The position numbers were made by a program, and so were the translations under genes. DNA of 64,000 nucleotides from JAICNG01 sp035249985 (lineage in GTDB: Bacteria; Gemmatimonadota; Gemmatimonadetes; Gemmatimonadales; Gemmatimonadaceae), in assembly GCA_035249985.1 (NCBI GenBank), contig DATFFP010000008.1, positions 4,216 to 68,215 on the forward strand, given 5' to 3'. The notes under the pieces are model-generated. The model saw only the letters and a list, made by a program, of their open reading frames with translations, had not been told where the DNA came from and made no database searches. Within the stretch, counting starts at the first letter, position 1. Each line of letters opens with the position of its first letter. This document shows positions 16,753 through 26,753 of this stretch, in pieces.

Positions 16753-17514
16753 GTGCCGACAACGGAGCCTGATACGCGTCAACTCGCGATCTTCGACATC
16801 GATGGCACGTTGACGGCGACGAACGCCGTCGACGACGAGTGCTACACCCGGGCCGTTGGGGAGACGCTCGGCGTCGCTCCCGAGGCCATCGACTGGTCCG
16901 ACGCGCCTCACGTGACCGACGGCGGCATCGCGCGCCACCTCTGGACCCGTTACCGCGCCCGCGCCGCCGAGGCACAGGAGCTGGCAGAGCTCCGGGAGCG
17001 GTTTCTCGCCATCCTTGGCGCGGAGGTCACGCGCGCTCCGGAGCGGTTCGTCGCCATCGCGGGTGCCGCGACACTCTTTGCGAGTCTCCGTTCGGCAGGG
17101 TGGCACGTCGCGCTCGCCACGGGAGGGTGGGTGGCGTCCGCCGCGGTGAAGCTTCGAGCCGCCGGGCTTTGGGCGGATGATCTTCCCATGGCGTGCGCCG
17201 ACGACGCCGAGTCGCGGGAGGATATTGTGAGACTCGCCAGGCAGAGGGCCGAGGTGCAGGCAGGAGTCGCATTCGCCCGCGTGGTGAGCGTCGGGGACGC
17301 TCCCTGGGATGTCCGCACGGCACGCTCGTTAGGGTTGCCGTTCGTCGGCATTGCGACCGGCGGTCAGGCCGACCGACTGCGGGCCGAGGGAGCGGAGACG
17401 ATCCTCCCGGACCTGAGCGATGTGGCAGCGGTCCTCGCGGCACTGAGCTCCGCCGCGACCCCTCACGCACGGCCGGGTGACGTGCGAAGGGAGATTGCAC
17501 CGACTGCACCGTAG
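16753..17514 (+). CDS. HAD-superfamily hydrolase
   Basis: 253 residues from the GTG at 16753, which is preceded by AAAGGG. Motif I is FDIDGTLT (nucleophile Asp and +2 Asp). Motif II is the threonine in ALATGG, and motif IV is VVSVGDAPWDVRTA, before LGLPFVGIATGG. A helical cap lies between motifs I and II, as in the phosphoglycolate phosphatase subclass, so it is probably a small-molecule phosphatase. It starts a forward operon with the permease (gap 6 nt) and the amidohydrolase, and is divergent from the two-component pair. Confidence 0.88.
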   Translation: MPTTEPDTRQLAIFDIDGTLTATNAVDDECYTRAVGETLGVAPEAIDWSDAPHVTDGGIARHLWTRYRARAAEAQELAELRERFLAILGAEVTRAPERFVAIAGAATLFASLRSAGWHVALATGGWVASAAVKLRAAGLWADDLPMACADDAESREDIVRLARQRAEVQAGVAFARVVSVGDAPWDVRTARSLGLPFVGIATGGQADRLRAEGAETILPDLSDVAAVLAALSSAATPHARPGDVRREIAPTAP

Positions 17515-17520
17515 GCGTTC

Positions 17521-18840
17521 ATGACCGAGCTCCGACGCGCGATGCGTCTCCCCGACGCCACCGCGATGGTCGTGGGGATCATCATTGGCGCGTCGATCTT
17601 CGTGCAGCCGTCGGAGATCACGCGTCTCGTACCCGATGCAGGCGGGATCGCGCTCGTCTGGGCGCTCGCGGGCGTCCTCACGCTCATCGGCGCCCTGATC
17701 TGTGCCGAGCTCTCGTCGGCGTTCCCGCGGACGGGCGGCGTGTACGTGTTCCTGCGCGACATCTTCGGGGCGCCGGTCGGCTTTCTCTGGGGCTGGGCGA
17801 TGTTCTGGAGCATGCACACCGGCATCATCGCCGCCATCGCGGTGGTTTTCGCGCGATACGTCGGCTACTTCGTCCCGCTCGGCCCCACGGGAATCCGGGT
17901 AGTGGCCGCGATCGCGGTCCTCGGCCTGTCCGCCTTCAACTGTCTCGGCATCCGACACGGCAGCCGCCTTCAGACCATCGTCACCGGCGCAAAGCTCGCA
18001 GCGATCGTCGTGCTGATCGTCGCCGGCCTAACGATGGGTCCCGGCGGTGCCGCGGCCGGCGGTGAACCGGCGAGCTTCGGGACATCCGACGTCCTGCTCG
18101 GGCTGGTCGCCGGACTCTTTGCGTTTGGCGGCTGGCACATGGTGAGCTACACCGCCGGGGAGACCGTGAATCCCGAGCGCACCATCCCGCGCGCCCTCGT
18201 GCTCGGCGTCCTGATCGTGACGGCCTGCTACATCGCGCTGAACGCGATCTACCTGCGGGTTCTCCCCATCGACCGCGTGACGGCGTCTACGCGGATCGCC
18301 GCGGATGTCGCCGAAGCACTCGTCGGTCCTCTCGGCGCGACGCTGGTGGCGATGCTGGTCATCCTCTCCACATTCGGCGCAGTGAACGGCATCATCCTGG
18401 CGGGGCCGCGGGTGTACTTCTCGATGGCCAACGACGGGCTTTTCCTCAATTGGGCCGCCACGCTACACCCGCGTTTCGGCACGCCAGCTCGCGCCATCGT
18501 TCTCCAGGGGGTGTGGGCCTGCGTGTTGGTGATGACCGATACCTACCGCGGACTGTTCACGCGCGTCGTCTATACCGAGTGGATCTTTTTTGGCCTGCTC
18601 GCCGTGGGCGTGGTCCTCCTCCGACGGCGCACCGCCTACGCGCCACCATTTCGCATGCCGTGGGCGCCGGTGCTCACGTTAGGCTTCGCGGCGGCATGCA
18701 TCGCCATCGTCGTCAATCAGATTCTCTCGGACCCGATAAGCAGCTTCATCGGCCTGGCCGCGGTCGCCGCCGGGCTGCCCGTGTACTACTTCTGGCTCGC
18801 GCCGCGAGCGCGGAACACACGAGGAGTCATCGCGACGTGA
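17521..18840 (+). CDS. APC-superfamily amino acid permease
   Basis: 439 residues with about twelve hydrophobic helices. The first helix holds the family motif MVVGIIIGASIFVQPSEI (unwound glycine-rich TM1). TM3 and the ALAGVLTLIGALICAELSSAFPRTGG segment match LAT/APC transporters. It should move an amino acid or amine by proton symport or exchange; the substrate is not evident. Its stop overlaps the start of the amidohydrolase (GTGA), so uptake and hydrolysis of the same compound may be linked (inference). Two GTTAGGC/GCCTAAC heptamers lie in it. Confidence 0.92.
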   Translation: MTELRRAMRLPDATAMVVGIIIGASIFVQPSEITRLVPDAGGIALVWALAGVLTLIGALICAELSSAFPRTGGVYVFLRDIFGAPVGFLWGWAMFWSMHTGIIAAIAVVFARYVGYFVPLGPTGIRVVAAIAVLGLSAFNCLGIRHGSRLQTIVTGAKLAAIVVLIVAGLTMGPGGAAAGGEPASFGTSDVLLGLVAGLFAFGGWHMVSYTAGETVNPERTIPRALVLGVLIVTACYIALNAIYLRVLPIDRVTASTRIAADVAEALVGPLGATLVAMLVILSTFGAVNGIILAGPRVYFSMANDGLFLNWAATLHPRFGTPARAIVLQGVWACVLVMTDTYRGLFTRVVYTEWIFFGLLAVGVVLLRRRTAYAPPFRMPWAPVLTLGFAAACIAIVVNQILSDPISSFIGLAAVAAGLPVYYFWLAPRARNTRGVIAT

Positions 18841-19817
18841 TCGTCGATTTCCACAACCACTACTACCCTCCGCCCTACCTGGACGCCATCAACGGCGGCG
18901 GGCTCAAGGTGAAGATGGACTTTGACGCCGAGGGGAATCCGCGACTCCACTACCCCGGCGACTACAACATCCTGGTCCCCGGTCACCGGGACCTCGACTT
19001 TCGCGAAGAGGTCCTCGACGAACACGGGGTGACGCACCAGATCCTGACGTTCACCACGCCTGGCGTGCATTACGAGGAGCCGGCAACCGCCGTTCGCCTG
19101 GCTCGCATCGTCAATGACGCGTTCGCGGCCGAAGTGTCGCGACGAAAGCATTTCTCGGCGCTCGCTACGCTGCCGCTGAATGACCCGCGCGCCTCGGTCG
19201 AGGAGCTCGAGCGAGCCATGCGCGAGCTGCGGCTTCGCGGCGCGATGGTATTCAGCAACGTGAACGGCGCTGGCCTCGACGAACCGGCCTACGTGCCGCT
19301 CTGGGAAAAGGCCAACGAGCTCGGCGCGGTCATCTACATCCACCCCGCCCATCCGGTGGGCGTCGAGGCAATGGAGAAGTACTGGCTCATGCCGCTGGTG
19401 GGATTTCTCATGGACACCACCCTGGCGGCGGGGAAGCTCGTGTTCAGCGGAATCGTCGAGCGCTTCCCGCGAATCACCTGGGTACTCACGCACATGGGAG
19501 GGGCGGTGCCGTACCTCGCCGAGCGCATGGATCGGGGGTACGAGGCCTTCGCCGAGTGCCGTGCCAACATCACGCAGAAGCCGAGCGATTACTTGAAGCG
19601 CTTCTACTACGACACCGTCAACTTCGACAACGCGGCACAGCGGCTCGCGATCGAGTTTGCCGGCGTCGACCACATCGTGGCCGGCAGCGATTACCCCCAC
19701 CAGATCGGAAGCATCCCGAAGATGCTGTCGAGCATCCGCGCGCTCTCGCTCACCGACGCGGAGCGCGCGAAGATCCTCGGCGGGAACGCCGCTCGGCTCC
19801 TCCGCCTCAGCGCATAG
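18837..19817 (+). CDS. Amidohydrolase-2 family metal-dependent hydrolase or decarboxylase
   Basis: 326 residues from a GTG that overlaps the permease stop. The N-terminal VDFHNHYYPP gives the HxH metal ligands. HPAHPVG, LTHMGGAVPYLAERMDRGYE and the late aspartate in GSDYPHQIG complete the ACMSD-like (amidohydrolase-2) site. Family members decarboxylate or hydrolyse aromatic and cyclic acids. With a permease in the same operon, catabolism of an imported compound is a fair inference. Its last 11 nt overlap the stop region of the convergent lipoprotein gene. Confidence 0.9.
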   Translation: MIVDFHNHYYPPPYLDAINGGGLKVKMDFDAEGNPRLHYPGDYNILVPGHRDLDFREEVLDEHGVTHQILTFTTPGVHYEEPATAVRLARIVNDAFAAEVSRRKHFSALATLPLNDPRASVEELERAMRELRLRGAMVFSNVNGAGLDEPAYVPLWEKANELGAVIYIHPAHPVGVEAMEKYWLMPLVGFLMDTTLAAGKLVFSGIVERFPRITWVLTHMGGAVPYLAERMDRGYEAFAECRANITQKPSDYLKRFYYDTVNFDNAAQRLAIEFAGVDHIVAGSDYPHQIGSIPKMLSSIRALSLTDAERAKILGGNAARLLRLSA

Positions 19818-21942
19818 CGCGAGACGCCGCCTGCAGCTCCTGCGACGCAGTCGGAATTGCGCCTAACATGATGCCGAACCCGGAATGGCCCGGATTCGGT
19901 GCATACGACTGGAGATTCTCGACGCGGAGGAGCACACGGCCGGCGACATTGCCCGTGGTGACCTCATCATGCCTCGTGATGACGGTCGACACGATGACGC
20001 CGATGAGCTCCCCGAGCTCGTCAGGCGGACGGGTGGAGTTCCCGCCCCCGGCGATCCACGAGTCGGCGATCGCGGTGTGGGCGTACCCCTTGAAGCTGGC
20101 ATTGGCGGTAAAGTCGCCACCCGTCACCTGCTTGTGCCACTGACTGCCCCAGAAGTTGTAGCGACCGCCTGACGTCACGCCCCCGGCGTTGCCGCCCCAG
20201 ATGACGAACGTCGTCGGGAGGTAGACGAAGACGTGCTGCGTCGCCGACGACGGGAGGTACACCGCGCTCCCCGCGAACTCGACGAGCACGTCATGCTCGC
20301 CGTTGGGCAGGATCGTTTCGGCGATGCCACTGCCGTCGGTGGTATCGAACGCCACCAGCACGGCGCCGCCGCTGCTCGTGGCGGTGAAGCGAATCTCGGC
20401 GTCCGCGATTCGACTCCCGTCGAAGCTCTCCGTCAACCGCACCTGCACCGGCATGCCCTGCTCCAGCAGCGGCGGCGAGATGACGGTCAGTGTCGTCGGG
20501 GCAGGCGCCACCTCGAGAATCGCGACCGTGTCGAGGGTCGGCTGGTGCAGGAATGCGGCGAGATTTTCCGGGTCGGTCGCCAGCGTGAAGCCGAACTCGT
20601 TGGGGTACGGCGTGCTCACTGGCGCGAAGGGGCCGGTGCTGATGGGAATGGTCGGCGAGGTCCAGAGGTTGATTCCCCCCACGAGGTCGAGCTTGAAGTA
20701 GATGCCGACGGTCAACGTCGGCGTCCATGAGAATTCCCTGTACGTGACGACGATGAACGTGGAGTCGGGCCTGATGCTCCGGGTATCATCGGGGCCCTCG
20801 AAATCGAAGATGGACCCGATCCCGCCGATTTGGCCGCTGGCGCCATGCGCCTGCACGACCGCCTGGAACGGCTCGCCGAGGAGCGCGAGGTCCTCGCAGA
20901 TTCCCAGCGACACCGGATCCACCGGCAGATCGACCGGGATGATCCCGATGCTCGGGCAGGCGACCTCACCAATCTGCAGCTCCTGATCAGGGCGCAGCGG
21001 CCCGGCCCCGGTGGTCTGATGGGCCGTGGTGAGGATGTTGAGATGCTGCGTCCCGGCGTCGAAGCATCCAAAGGGGTTGCATAGCTCGAGGTCCACTCCG
21101 ACGTCGATGCCGAGGCCGCCGGTGAAGGTGAAGGCCGTTCCTCGCGCGGCAAGCGCCGTGAGACCGAACGCTACTGGGCCGGGAATGTGGTATGTGAGGC
21201 CGGGCGAGGAGGCCTCGAAGCGGAAGGGCCAGTCGAAGATCCAGCCCGCGAGCGCCGCGGTATACGACACCTCGTCGACGAACCAGCAGCCGATGACTCC
21301 GCAGCCGATCGGGATATCGGGAACGGCGATCCGGTCGGACACCGACGGTCCGCCATAGCATCCGTGGAATTCGTGGATGCGCGGATTGGTGTAGTCCATG
21401 TTCTGACCGATGCATAACGACACGACCTGCGCAGGCTCGATGGGTGGTTCGATCGAGCTCGGGGCGACCAATGCGCCGCGCTGGGAAGGCGCGACGGCAG
21501 CCGCCACCGCCGACGAACGCATGCTGGGGAGATCGCTGATGATCGCCGCCATGATGCTCCCGTCCCGTGTCGGTCCCGCGACGACGAGCTTGGCGCCAAG
21601 GGGAGCACCCTGGAGCGATGAGGCGCGCTGCCCGTTCAGGTAGATCTGCGTCGACCCATCCACCAGGACGGCAACGTCATCGCCAACGCGGCCGATGGAG
21701 GGCTCATACCGCGCTGAGCGAACGCGCGGATCGGCCGCCGCTTCGAACTCGAATCCCTGCTGCATCAGCACCAGGCCTGACTCCGTTCGACGGGTCAGGG
21801 CTCCGAGGACGGCGACGCCCGCGGTCTGCCCCGCGGTCGGCGTGATCTCCGGGCTCGTGTGATCCCGGGGCGCGGCGGGATTGTCGGCGCACGCGGCGAG
21901 GGAGACTACCCCGGCGATCACCAGTAGTGTGCGGCGGCTCAT
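19807..21942 (-). CDS. Large secreted lipoprotein with Ig-like segment, function unknown
   Basis: 711 residues. The signal peptide ends in LAAC (cysteine about 18). The protein is rich in beta structure and disulfide candidates (CIGQNMDY..CYGG, CGVIGCWF, CNPFGCF). A Big/Ig-like segment lies around 515-605 (EQGMPVQVRLTESFDG through ATQHVFVY). The C-terminal 110 residues (FVIWGGNAGGVTSGGRYNFW and on) resemble modules found at the ends of secreted Gemmatimonadota and actinobacterial proteins, though I cannot name the family with certainty. I chose the start at 21942 because the lipoprotein signal begins there. Its role is unknown; a surface location is likely. Confidence 0.8.
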   Translation of the reverse strand: MSRRTLLVIAGVVSLAACADNPAAPRDHTSPEITPTAGQTAGVAVLGALTRRTESGLVLMQQGFEFEAAADPRVRSARYEPSIGRVGDDVAVLVDGSTQIYLNGQRASSLQGAPLGAKLVVAGPTRDGSIMAAIISDLPSMRSSAVAAAVAPSQRGALVAPSSIEPPIEPAQVVSLCIGQNMDYTNPRIHEFHGCYGGPSVSDRIAVPDIPIGCGVIGCWFVDEVSYTAALAGWIFDWPFRFEASSPGLTYHIPGPVAFGLTALAARGTAFTFTGGLGIDVGVDLELCNPFGCFDAGTQHLNILTTAHQTTGAGPLRPDQELQIGEVACPSIGIIPVDLPVDPVSLGICEDLALLGEPFQAVVQAHGASGQIGGIGSIFDFEGPDDTRSIRPDSTFIVVTYREFSWTPTLTVGIYFKLDLVGGINLWTSPTIPISTGPFAPVSTPYPNEFGFTLATDPENLAAFLHQPTLDTVAILEVAPAPTTLTVISPPLLEQGMPVQVRLTESFDGSRIADAEIRFTATSSGGAVLVAFDTTDGSGIAETILPNGEHDVLVEFAGSAVYLPSSATQHVFVYLPTTFVIWGGNAGGVTSGGRYNFWGSQWHKQVTGGDFTANASFKGYAHTAIADSWIAGGGNSTRPPDELGELIGVIVSTVITRHDEVTTGNVAGRVLLRVENLQSYAPNPGHSGFGIMLGAIPTASQELQAASRAMR

Positions 21943-22122
21943 GCGGTGCGTCTCCTTCGTCGGAGTGCTGGCGTGGCGCCCTCTTCGCATCGGGGCGGCC
22001 GGGCACCTACTATAGCGGTCGAGGTGCGGACGTGAAATAGATTCTCGGCGGGTTCTGGGCGTCCCGACTGAATTCCCGCCCTCTACCACTGTTGTCGTCA
22101 CGCCACACAGGGAGCTCACGTT

Positions 22123-22803
22123 ATGTCAGAAGGTCCTGGGCGAGTACTCACCGTGCTGTCCCTCTGCTTGATCGCGGTCGGCTGCTCGCGGGAGTCCGCA
22201 TCCGAGCGAGGCGATACCACCGATCCTGGCCCCTCGGCGGCCGGACCTGCGGCGCCCGATTCTTTCCGCGTCGCCTTCGAGACGACGCGCGGTGATGTCG
22301 TGATCGACGTCATCCGAGCGTGGTCGCCCCGCGGAGCCGACCGCTTTCATGAGCTCGTCAACGCCGGATACTTCACGGACGTCGCGTTCATCCGGGTTCT
22401 GCCGGGGTTCGTTGCGCAGTTCGGGATGCATGGCGACCCGGATGTGAATCGACGGTGGGAACGCCAGACCATCCTCGATGACCCGGTGGTGCAGAGCAAC
22501 AAGCGAGGGACGATCGTCTTCGCGACCAGCGGGCCCAACACGCGCGGCAATCAGTTCTTCATCAACTACGCCGACAACGCGCGCCTCGACGGGATGGGGT
22601 TCTCCCCGTTTGGCCGCGTGGTCGAGGGGATGAGCGTCGTCGACTCCATCTACTCCGGTTATGGTGAGACGCCCGATCAGGCGCGCATCGGCGCCGAGGG
22701 AAATGATTACCTGAAGCGACAGTTCCCGCGGCTCGACTACATCAAGTCCGCGAGGATCGTCGGCTCCGCGCAGCCACGCACGAGTACCTCGACGGCCCCA
22801 TGA
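22123..22803 (+). CDS. Cyclophilin-type peptidyl-prolyl isomerase lipoprotein
   Basis: 226 residues. A lipobox (IAVGC, cysteine about 25) is followed by a low-complexity linker and a cyclophilin domain (about 46-205). Its features are ETTRGDVVIDV, FHELVNAGYFTDVAFIRVLPGFVAQFG, the core GTIVFATSGPNTRGNQFFINYADN and FSPFGRVVEGM. The catalytic Arg in FIRVLPG and the QFFINY segment are present. It would isomerise proline bonds in exported proteins. The stop overlaps the penicillin acylase start by ATGA, so the two are translated together. Confidence 0.93.
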   Translation: MSEGPGRVLTVLSLCLIAVGCSRESASERGDTTDPGPSAAGPAAPDSFRVAFETTRGDVVIDVIRAWSPRGADRFHELVNAGYFTDVAFIRVLPGFVAQFGMHGDPDVNRRWERQTILDDPVVQSNKRGTIVFATSGPNTRGNQFFINYADNARLDGMGFSPFGRVVEGMSVVDSIYSGYGETPDQARIGAEGNDYLKRQFPRLDYIKSARIVGSAQPRTSTSTAP

Positions 22804-24893
22804 CTCGTTTTCGTGCTGTCGCCGCCGCCGCGGCGCTGCTCTGCTGCGCCCCGCAGCGCGTCCCGCAATCGCCGACGAGCGATCTGGCCGATCGCGTCAC
22901 GATCTATCGCGACAAGTACGGCATTCCGCACGTGTTCGGCGAGACCGACGCCAGCACGATGTTCGGCTTCGCGTATGCCCAGGCGGAAGACAATTTCTGG
23001 CGCATCGAGGAGAACTACATCCGGTCACTCGGCCGGCGCGCCGAGGTGGAGGGTGAAGAGGGGCTGGTCAACGACCGCCGGAACCGCACACTGGAGATTC
23101 CGCGCCTCGCTCGGAATGAGTACGCACGGATGTCGCCGCGGATGCGAGCGTTGCTCGATGGGTTCGCCGCGGGGCTGAACGCGTATCTCGCCGATCATCC
23201 CGACGTGCATCCGCGGCTCCTCACTCGCTTCGAGCCATGGTATCCGCTCGCCTTCATTCGGTACAACTACTATCAAAACGGCTTCTTCTGGGCTGCTGGA
23301 CTCCGTCCCAGCGACCTTCAGGTCGCCGTCGACGACGTAAGGCTCGGCTCGAAGGATCTTGGATCGAACGGATGGGTGATCGGGCCAGGGAAGAGCGCGA
23401 CCGGTCACGCGATGCTGTTCATCAATCCACACCTGCCCTTCTTCGGCTCCGGGCAGGTCTACGAGGGTCACATCAGGAGCGACGAAGGCTGGAACTTCAC
23501 CGGCTACACGCGCCTTGGGTTTCCCTTCCCCTACGTCGGACATAACGAGTCGCTCGGCTGGGTGAGTACCGACAACGCCGCCGATCAGACCGATCTCTAT
23601 CTCGAGACGTTCGATGATCCTGCGCGCCCGCTCGCGTATCGTTATGGAACGGGCTATCGCGAGGCCACGGCCTGGGTCGACACGATTCTCGTCAGGACCA
23701 CAGCCGGTCTCGAGCCACGAGCGTTCACGTTCCGGAAGACGCACCACGGGCCCATCCTCGGGATGCGCGACGGCAAGGCGCTCGCGCTGCGAATGGCGAA
23801 GCTCGAGAGCGACGGCTGGTTAGGCGAATGGTACGCCATGACCCGTGCGCGTCGAGTGGCGGAGCTCGAGGAGGCGATGCGGCCGCTGGATATGCTGTTC
23901 GGCAACGTCATGGCCGCCGACTCGGAAGGGAACACCTTCTACCTCTATAACGCCGCCGTGCCGGTGCGCGATCCGCGCTTCGACTGGTCCACGGCCGTCG
24001 ATGGCAGCGATCCGGCCACCGAATGGCGAGGCTACCATGCGATGGAGGACTTGCCGCGGCTCAGCAATCCGGCAACCGGGTGGATGCAGAACTGCAATAC
24101 GACGCCGTTTCTGCTCACCAGCACCGGGAACCCCGATTCGTCGAAGTTTCCACGGTACATGGTGACCGAGGGCGACAACTGGCGTGGGCTCGTGTCGCGC
24201 CGAATCCTCGGTGCCACGCCGCGCTTCACGTGGGACGAGTGGGTTCGCGCCGCGTTCGACAACTACGTGATTGCCGCCGACTCCCTCCTGCCCGAGCTAC
24301 TGCGCGAGTTCACCAGTGACTCGGCTCGCTACTCCCGGCTGGCACCTGTGATCGAGACGCTCGCGCGCTGGAACCGGCGAAGCGATACGACGTCGGTGGC
24401 CATGACGCTGTTCGATCGTTGGCAGGAGGCGCACCGGCCCGGCATGACGAGGCTCGCGGCGTTGGACAGCGCGGTGGCGCGTGTGGAACGCGATTGGGGG
24501 ACCTGGCGCGTGCGTTGGGGCGAGGTCAATCGGCTCCAGCGCATCGATGAGCGCGCCAAGGAGCGGTTCTCCGACGAGCGGCCGAGCATCCCGGTCATCG
24601 GCGTGGGCGGCCAGCACGGCGCAGTGTTCACCTACATCGCGCAGCCAATGCCCGGCCAGAAGCGCCGCTACGGGGTCGCGGGTGGATCGTACGTCAGCGT
24701 GGTGGAGTTCGGCCCCACGGTGCGACGGCTCGCCGTGCACACCATGGGCGCGAGTGGCGATCCTCAGTCGCCGCACTACTTCGATCAGGCGCGCATGTAC
24801 GCGCGCGGTGAGTTCCGGCCCGCGTGGTTCACCCTCGAGGAGATCAAGGCAAATCTGAAGCGGGAGTACAAGCCGAAGCGAGAAAGACCGTGA
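22800..24893 (+). CDS. Penicillin-acylase-family (S45) N-terminal nucleophile hydrolase
   Basis: 697 residues, exported (signal with C15/C16, possibly a lipoprotein). The short alpha chain has IYRDKYGIPHVFGETDASTM and FGFAYAQAEDNFWRIE. The beta-chain nucleophile is Ser189 in GSNGWVIGPGKSATG, exposed by self-cleavage before it. NPHLPF and the oxyanion region follow. Relatives cleave amide side chains of beta-lactams, acyl-homoserine lactones or other acyl amides; the sequence alone does not decide the substrate. Translation is coupled to the upstream cyclophilin, which may help it fold outside the cytoplasm (inference). Confidence 0.92.
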   Translation: MTRFRAVAAAAALLCCAPQRVPQSPTSDLADRVTIYRDKYGIPHVFGETDASTMFGFAYAQAEDNFWRIEENYIRSLGRRAEVEGEEGLVNDRRNRTLEIPRLARNEYARMSPRMRALLDGFAAGLNAYLADHPDVHPRLLTRFEPWYPLAFIRYNYYQNGFFWAAGLRPSDLQVAVDDVRLGSKDLGSNGWVIGPGKSATGHAMLFINPHLPFFGSGQVYEGHIRSDEGWNFTGYTRLGFPFPYVGHNESLGWVSTDNAADQTDLYLETFDDPARPLAYRYGTGYREATAWVDTILVRTTAGLEPRAFTFRKTHHGPILGMRDGKALALRMAKLESDGWLGEWYAMTRARRVAELEEAMRPLDMLFGNVMAADSEGNTFYLYNAAVPVRDPRFDWSTAVDGSDPATEWRGYHAMEDLPRLSNPATGWMQNCNTTPFLLTSTGNPDSSKFPRYMVTEGDNWRGLVSRRILGATPRFTWDEWVRAAFDNYVIAADSLLPELLREFTSDSARYSRLAPVIETLARWNRRSDTTSVAMTLFDRWQEAHRPGMTRLAALDSAVARVERDWGTWRVRWGEVNRLQRIDERAKERFSDERPSIPVIGVGGQHGAVFTYIAQPMPGQKRRYGVAGGSYVSVVEFGPTVRRLAVHTMGASGDPQSPHYFDQARMYARGEFRPAWFTLEEIKANLKREYKPKRERP

Positions 24894-24916
24894 AGAAAGC
24901 GGGGGGCCGCGAGGTG

Positions 24917-26227
24917 ATGCGACTGCGGTCGATCCTTCTCTGCTGCTGTCTCATCCCGTCGGCGGCATGGAGTCAGCGGACGAGCTTCGCTGGGACCTGG
25001 ACGGGCTACTGGACGCGTAGTGGCGACACGCTGCCCGTCACGATGGTCGTGCAGCGAGACACAACGCGGCGTCACACAGCGACATTCGATGCGGAACGCC
25101 TGCGCGTGAGCGGAATACCCTTCGCCGACGTGCGCATCGAGGGGTGTTGCGACGTGACGTTGGTGCTTCGAGGCGACGTCAGCACGATCGAGTTCACGGG
25201 ACATCTGCATGGTGATTCCTTGTCCGGCGTTTTTCGCGAAGGCACCCGCGATGGGCGATTCACATTCGTGCGTGCTCGCCCCGTTTCGCCCGCGTTCGAC
25301 GAGCGCGAGGTCACCTTTCAGAGCGGTGCGAATACGCTCGCAGGCACGCTCCTGCTCCCCCGCGGTCAGCGCCCCGTTCCGGCCGTCGTGTTTCTGCATG
25401 GCTCCGGGCCAGAAGGGCGCTGGGCCTCGCGCTTCCTCGCGAGCCGGATGGCCGAGCGGGGGATCGCCGCGCTCATCTTCGACAAGCGGGGCGTCGGCGG
25501 ATCGTCGGGTGACTGGCGGGCCGCTGGGCCGGACGACCTTGCAGCCGATGCCGTAGCGGCCGTCGCCCGCCTGCTGAACGAGCCGCGCATCGACCCCAAG
25601 CGGATCGGAATCCACGGTCATAGTCAGGGTGGGACGCTCGCGCCGCTTGTCGCCGTCAGGTCGCCCCACGTGGCGTTCGTGATCGCCTCCGCGGCCGCGG
25701 GGCTGTCAACAGACTCCGTGGAAATCTTCAGCATTCTCAACTCTGTACTTCCCCGGGCAGCGACGGCCGACGACTCGGCGAGCGCCAGACAGTACACGCG
25801 CGAGCTCGTGTCAGTCGCGTATCATGGCCAACCTCGCGCGCGCCTCGATTCACTCGTCGAGCGGTTCGACACGCGCCCGTGGTTCTTTGCGCCCCCCGCA
25901 CCGGACAATCATTACTGGACGTTCTCTCGCGTGTTCGCTACGTACGACGCGATTGCCTGGTGGAGTCGAGTCCGCGTTCCAGTTCTCCTCGTCTACGGCG
26001 CTGAGGATCAGCGCGTGCCCGCGGCCGCAAGCGCGTCACGCATTGAGGGGGCATTGCGATCGGGCGGGAATACGCAGGTTACGGTGCAGCTGCATCCCGG
26101 GGCGGACCACACCTTCAGACTGCGACCGGGACCCGGTGGATGGCCCGTGACCGCGCCGGACTACGTGTCTGGCCTGCTGAGCTGGCTCGCGCAACGCTCG
26201 GCGTTGCCGCCGCACACGCCTCAATAA
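24917..26227 (+). CDS. Secreted alpha/beta-hydrolase with N-terminal beta domain
   Basis: 436 residues from the ATG at 24917, which starts a signal peptide ending near AWSQ. A GTG at 24890 that overlaps the acylase stop is an alternative start. Residues about 25-125 form a small beta-rich domain (GTWTGYWTRSGDTLPVTMVV) often found before such hydrolases. The catalytic domain has VVFLHGSGPEG, the nucleophile in IGIHGHSQGG, the acid in VYGAEDQRVP and the base in HPGADHTF. It resembles the S9/BAAT-like dipeptidyl hydrolases. It is the third gene of the cyclophilin-acylase operon. Confidence 0.9.
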   Translation: MRLRSILLCCCLIPSAAWSQRTSFAGTWTGYWTRSGDTLPVTMVVQRDTTRRHTATFDAERLRVSGIPFADVRIEGCCDVTLVLRGDVSTIEFTGHLHGDSLSGVFREGTRDGRFTFVRARPVSPAFDEREVTFQSGANTLAGTLLLPRGQRPVPAVVFLHGSGPEGRWASRFLASRMAERGIAALIFDKRGVGGSSGDWRAAGPDDLAADAVAAVARLLNEPRIDPKRIGIHGHSQGGTLAPLVAVRSPHVAFVIASAAAGLSTDSVEIFSILNSVLPRAATADDSASARQYTRELVSVAYHGQPRARLDSLVERFDTRPWFFAPPAPDNHYWTFSRVFATYDAIAWWSRVRVPVLLVYGAEDQRVPAAASASRIEGALRSGGNTQVTVQLHPGADHTFRLRPGPGGWPVTAPDYVSGLLSWLAQRSALPPHTPQ

Positions 26228-26276
26228 AAGCTGAAGGCATGCGGTCGTAGTCACACTTCGATGCGAGGCTCTGCCA

Positions 26277-26753
26277 ATGCGAACCGTCATCAGTGCTGCG
26301 ATCCTGCTCTTCGTTCAGGGCACCGGCTGTTCGCACATGGCTCGCGAATCGGACGGTGAAATCATCGCCGGCCTCGACTCGCTGAATGTCCGCCTCGTCG
26401 AGTCGTATCGCACGCGCGACCCCCGGGCGTACGGAGCGCTATACACCGACAGCGCGGTGTTCGAATGGCCCGCGTTCAATACCGTTCGCGGCCGTGCGGG
26501 GATGGAGGCGATGGCGCGCACCAACTGGCCCTCCCTCGACGACATGAGCCTCGAGGTGACGGTGGCGTCTCGACGCGTGGCGCAGAATCATGCGACCGAG
26601 GTCGGCGCATTCCGCCAATCCTGGCGCGACTCCGCTGGCGTGCGTATGACTGAGTTCGGTCGATACGTCACAGTCCTGGCCCGGGATGGCGATGGCACCT
26701 GGCGAATCGACCGGTTCTTCGGTTTCGCAGATTCCACACGAAGGGCGAGGTAG
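26277..26753 (+). CDS. SnoaL/DUF4440-like lipoprotein
   Basis: 158 residues. A short signal with a lipobox-like GTGC precedes an NTF2-like cone fold. The long helix DGEIIAGLDSLNVRLVESY is followed by the typical YTDSAVFEWP and VRGRAGMEAM segments and ends in DGTWRIDRFFGF. Such proteins act as small enzymes, binding proteins or stress-linked secreted factors; no catalytic residues are obvious. It lies 49 nt after the hydrolase and may belong to that operon. Element B begins at its stop codon. Confidence 0.82.
   Translation: MRTVISAAILLFVQGTGCSHMARESDGEIIAGLDSLNVRLVESYRTRDPRAYGALYTDSAVFEWPAFNTVRGRAGMEAMARTNWPSLDDMSLEVTVASRRVAQNHATEVGAFRQSWRDSAGVRMTEFGRYVTVLARDGDGTWRIDRFFGFADSTRRAR

Noticed and set aside
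16603..17106. N-terminal extension of the NtrC-type regulator
   Set aside because: It is antisense to the HAD hydrolase, and the receiver domain begins normally at 16602.
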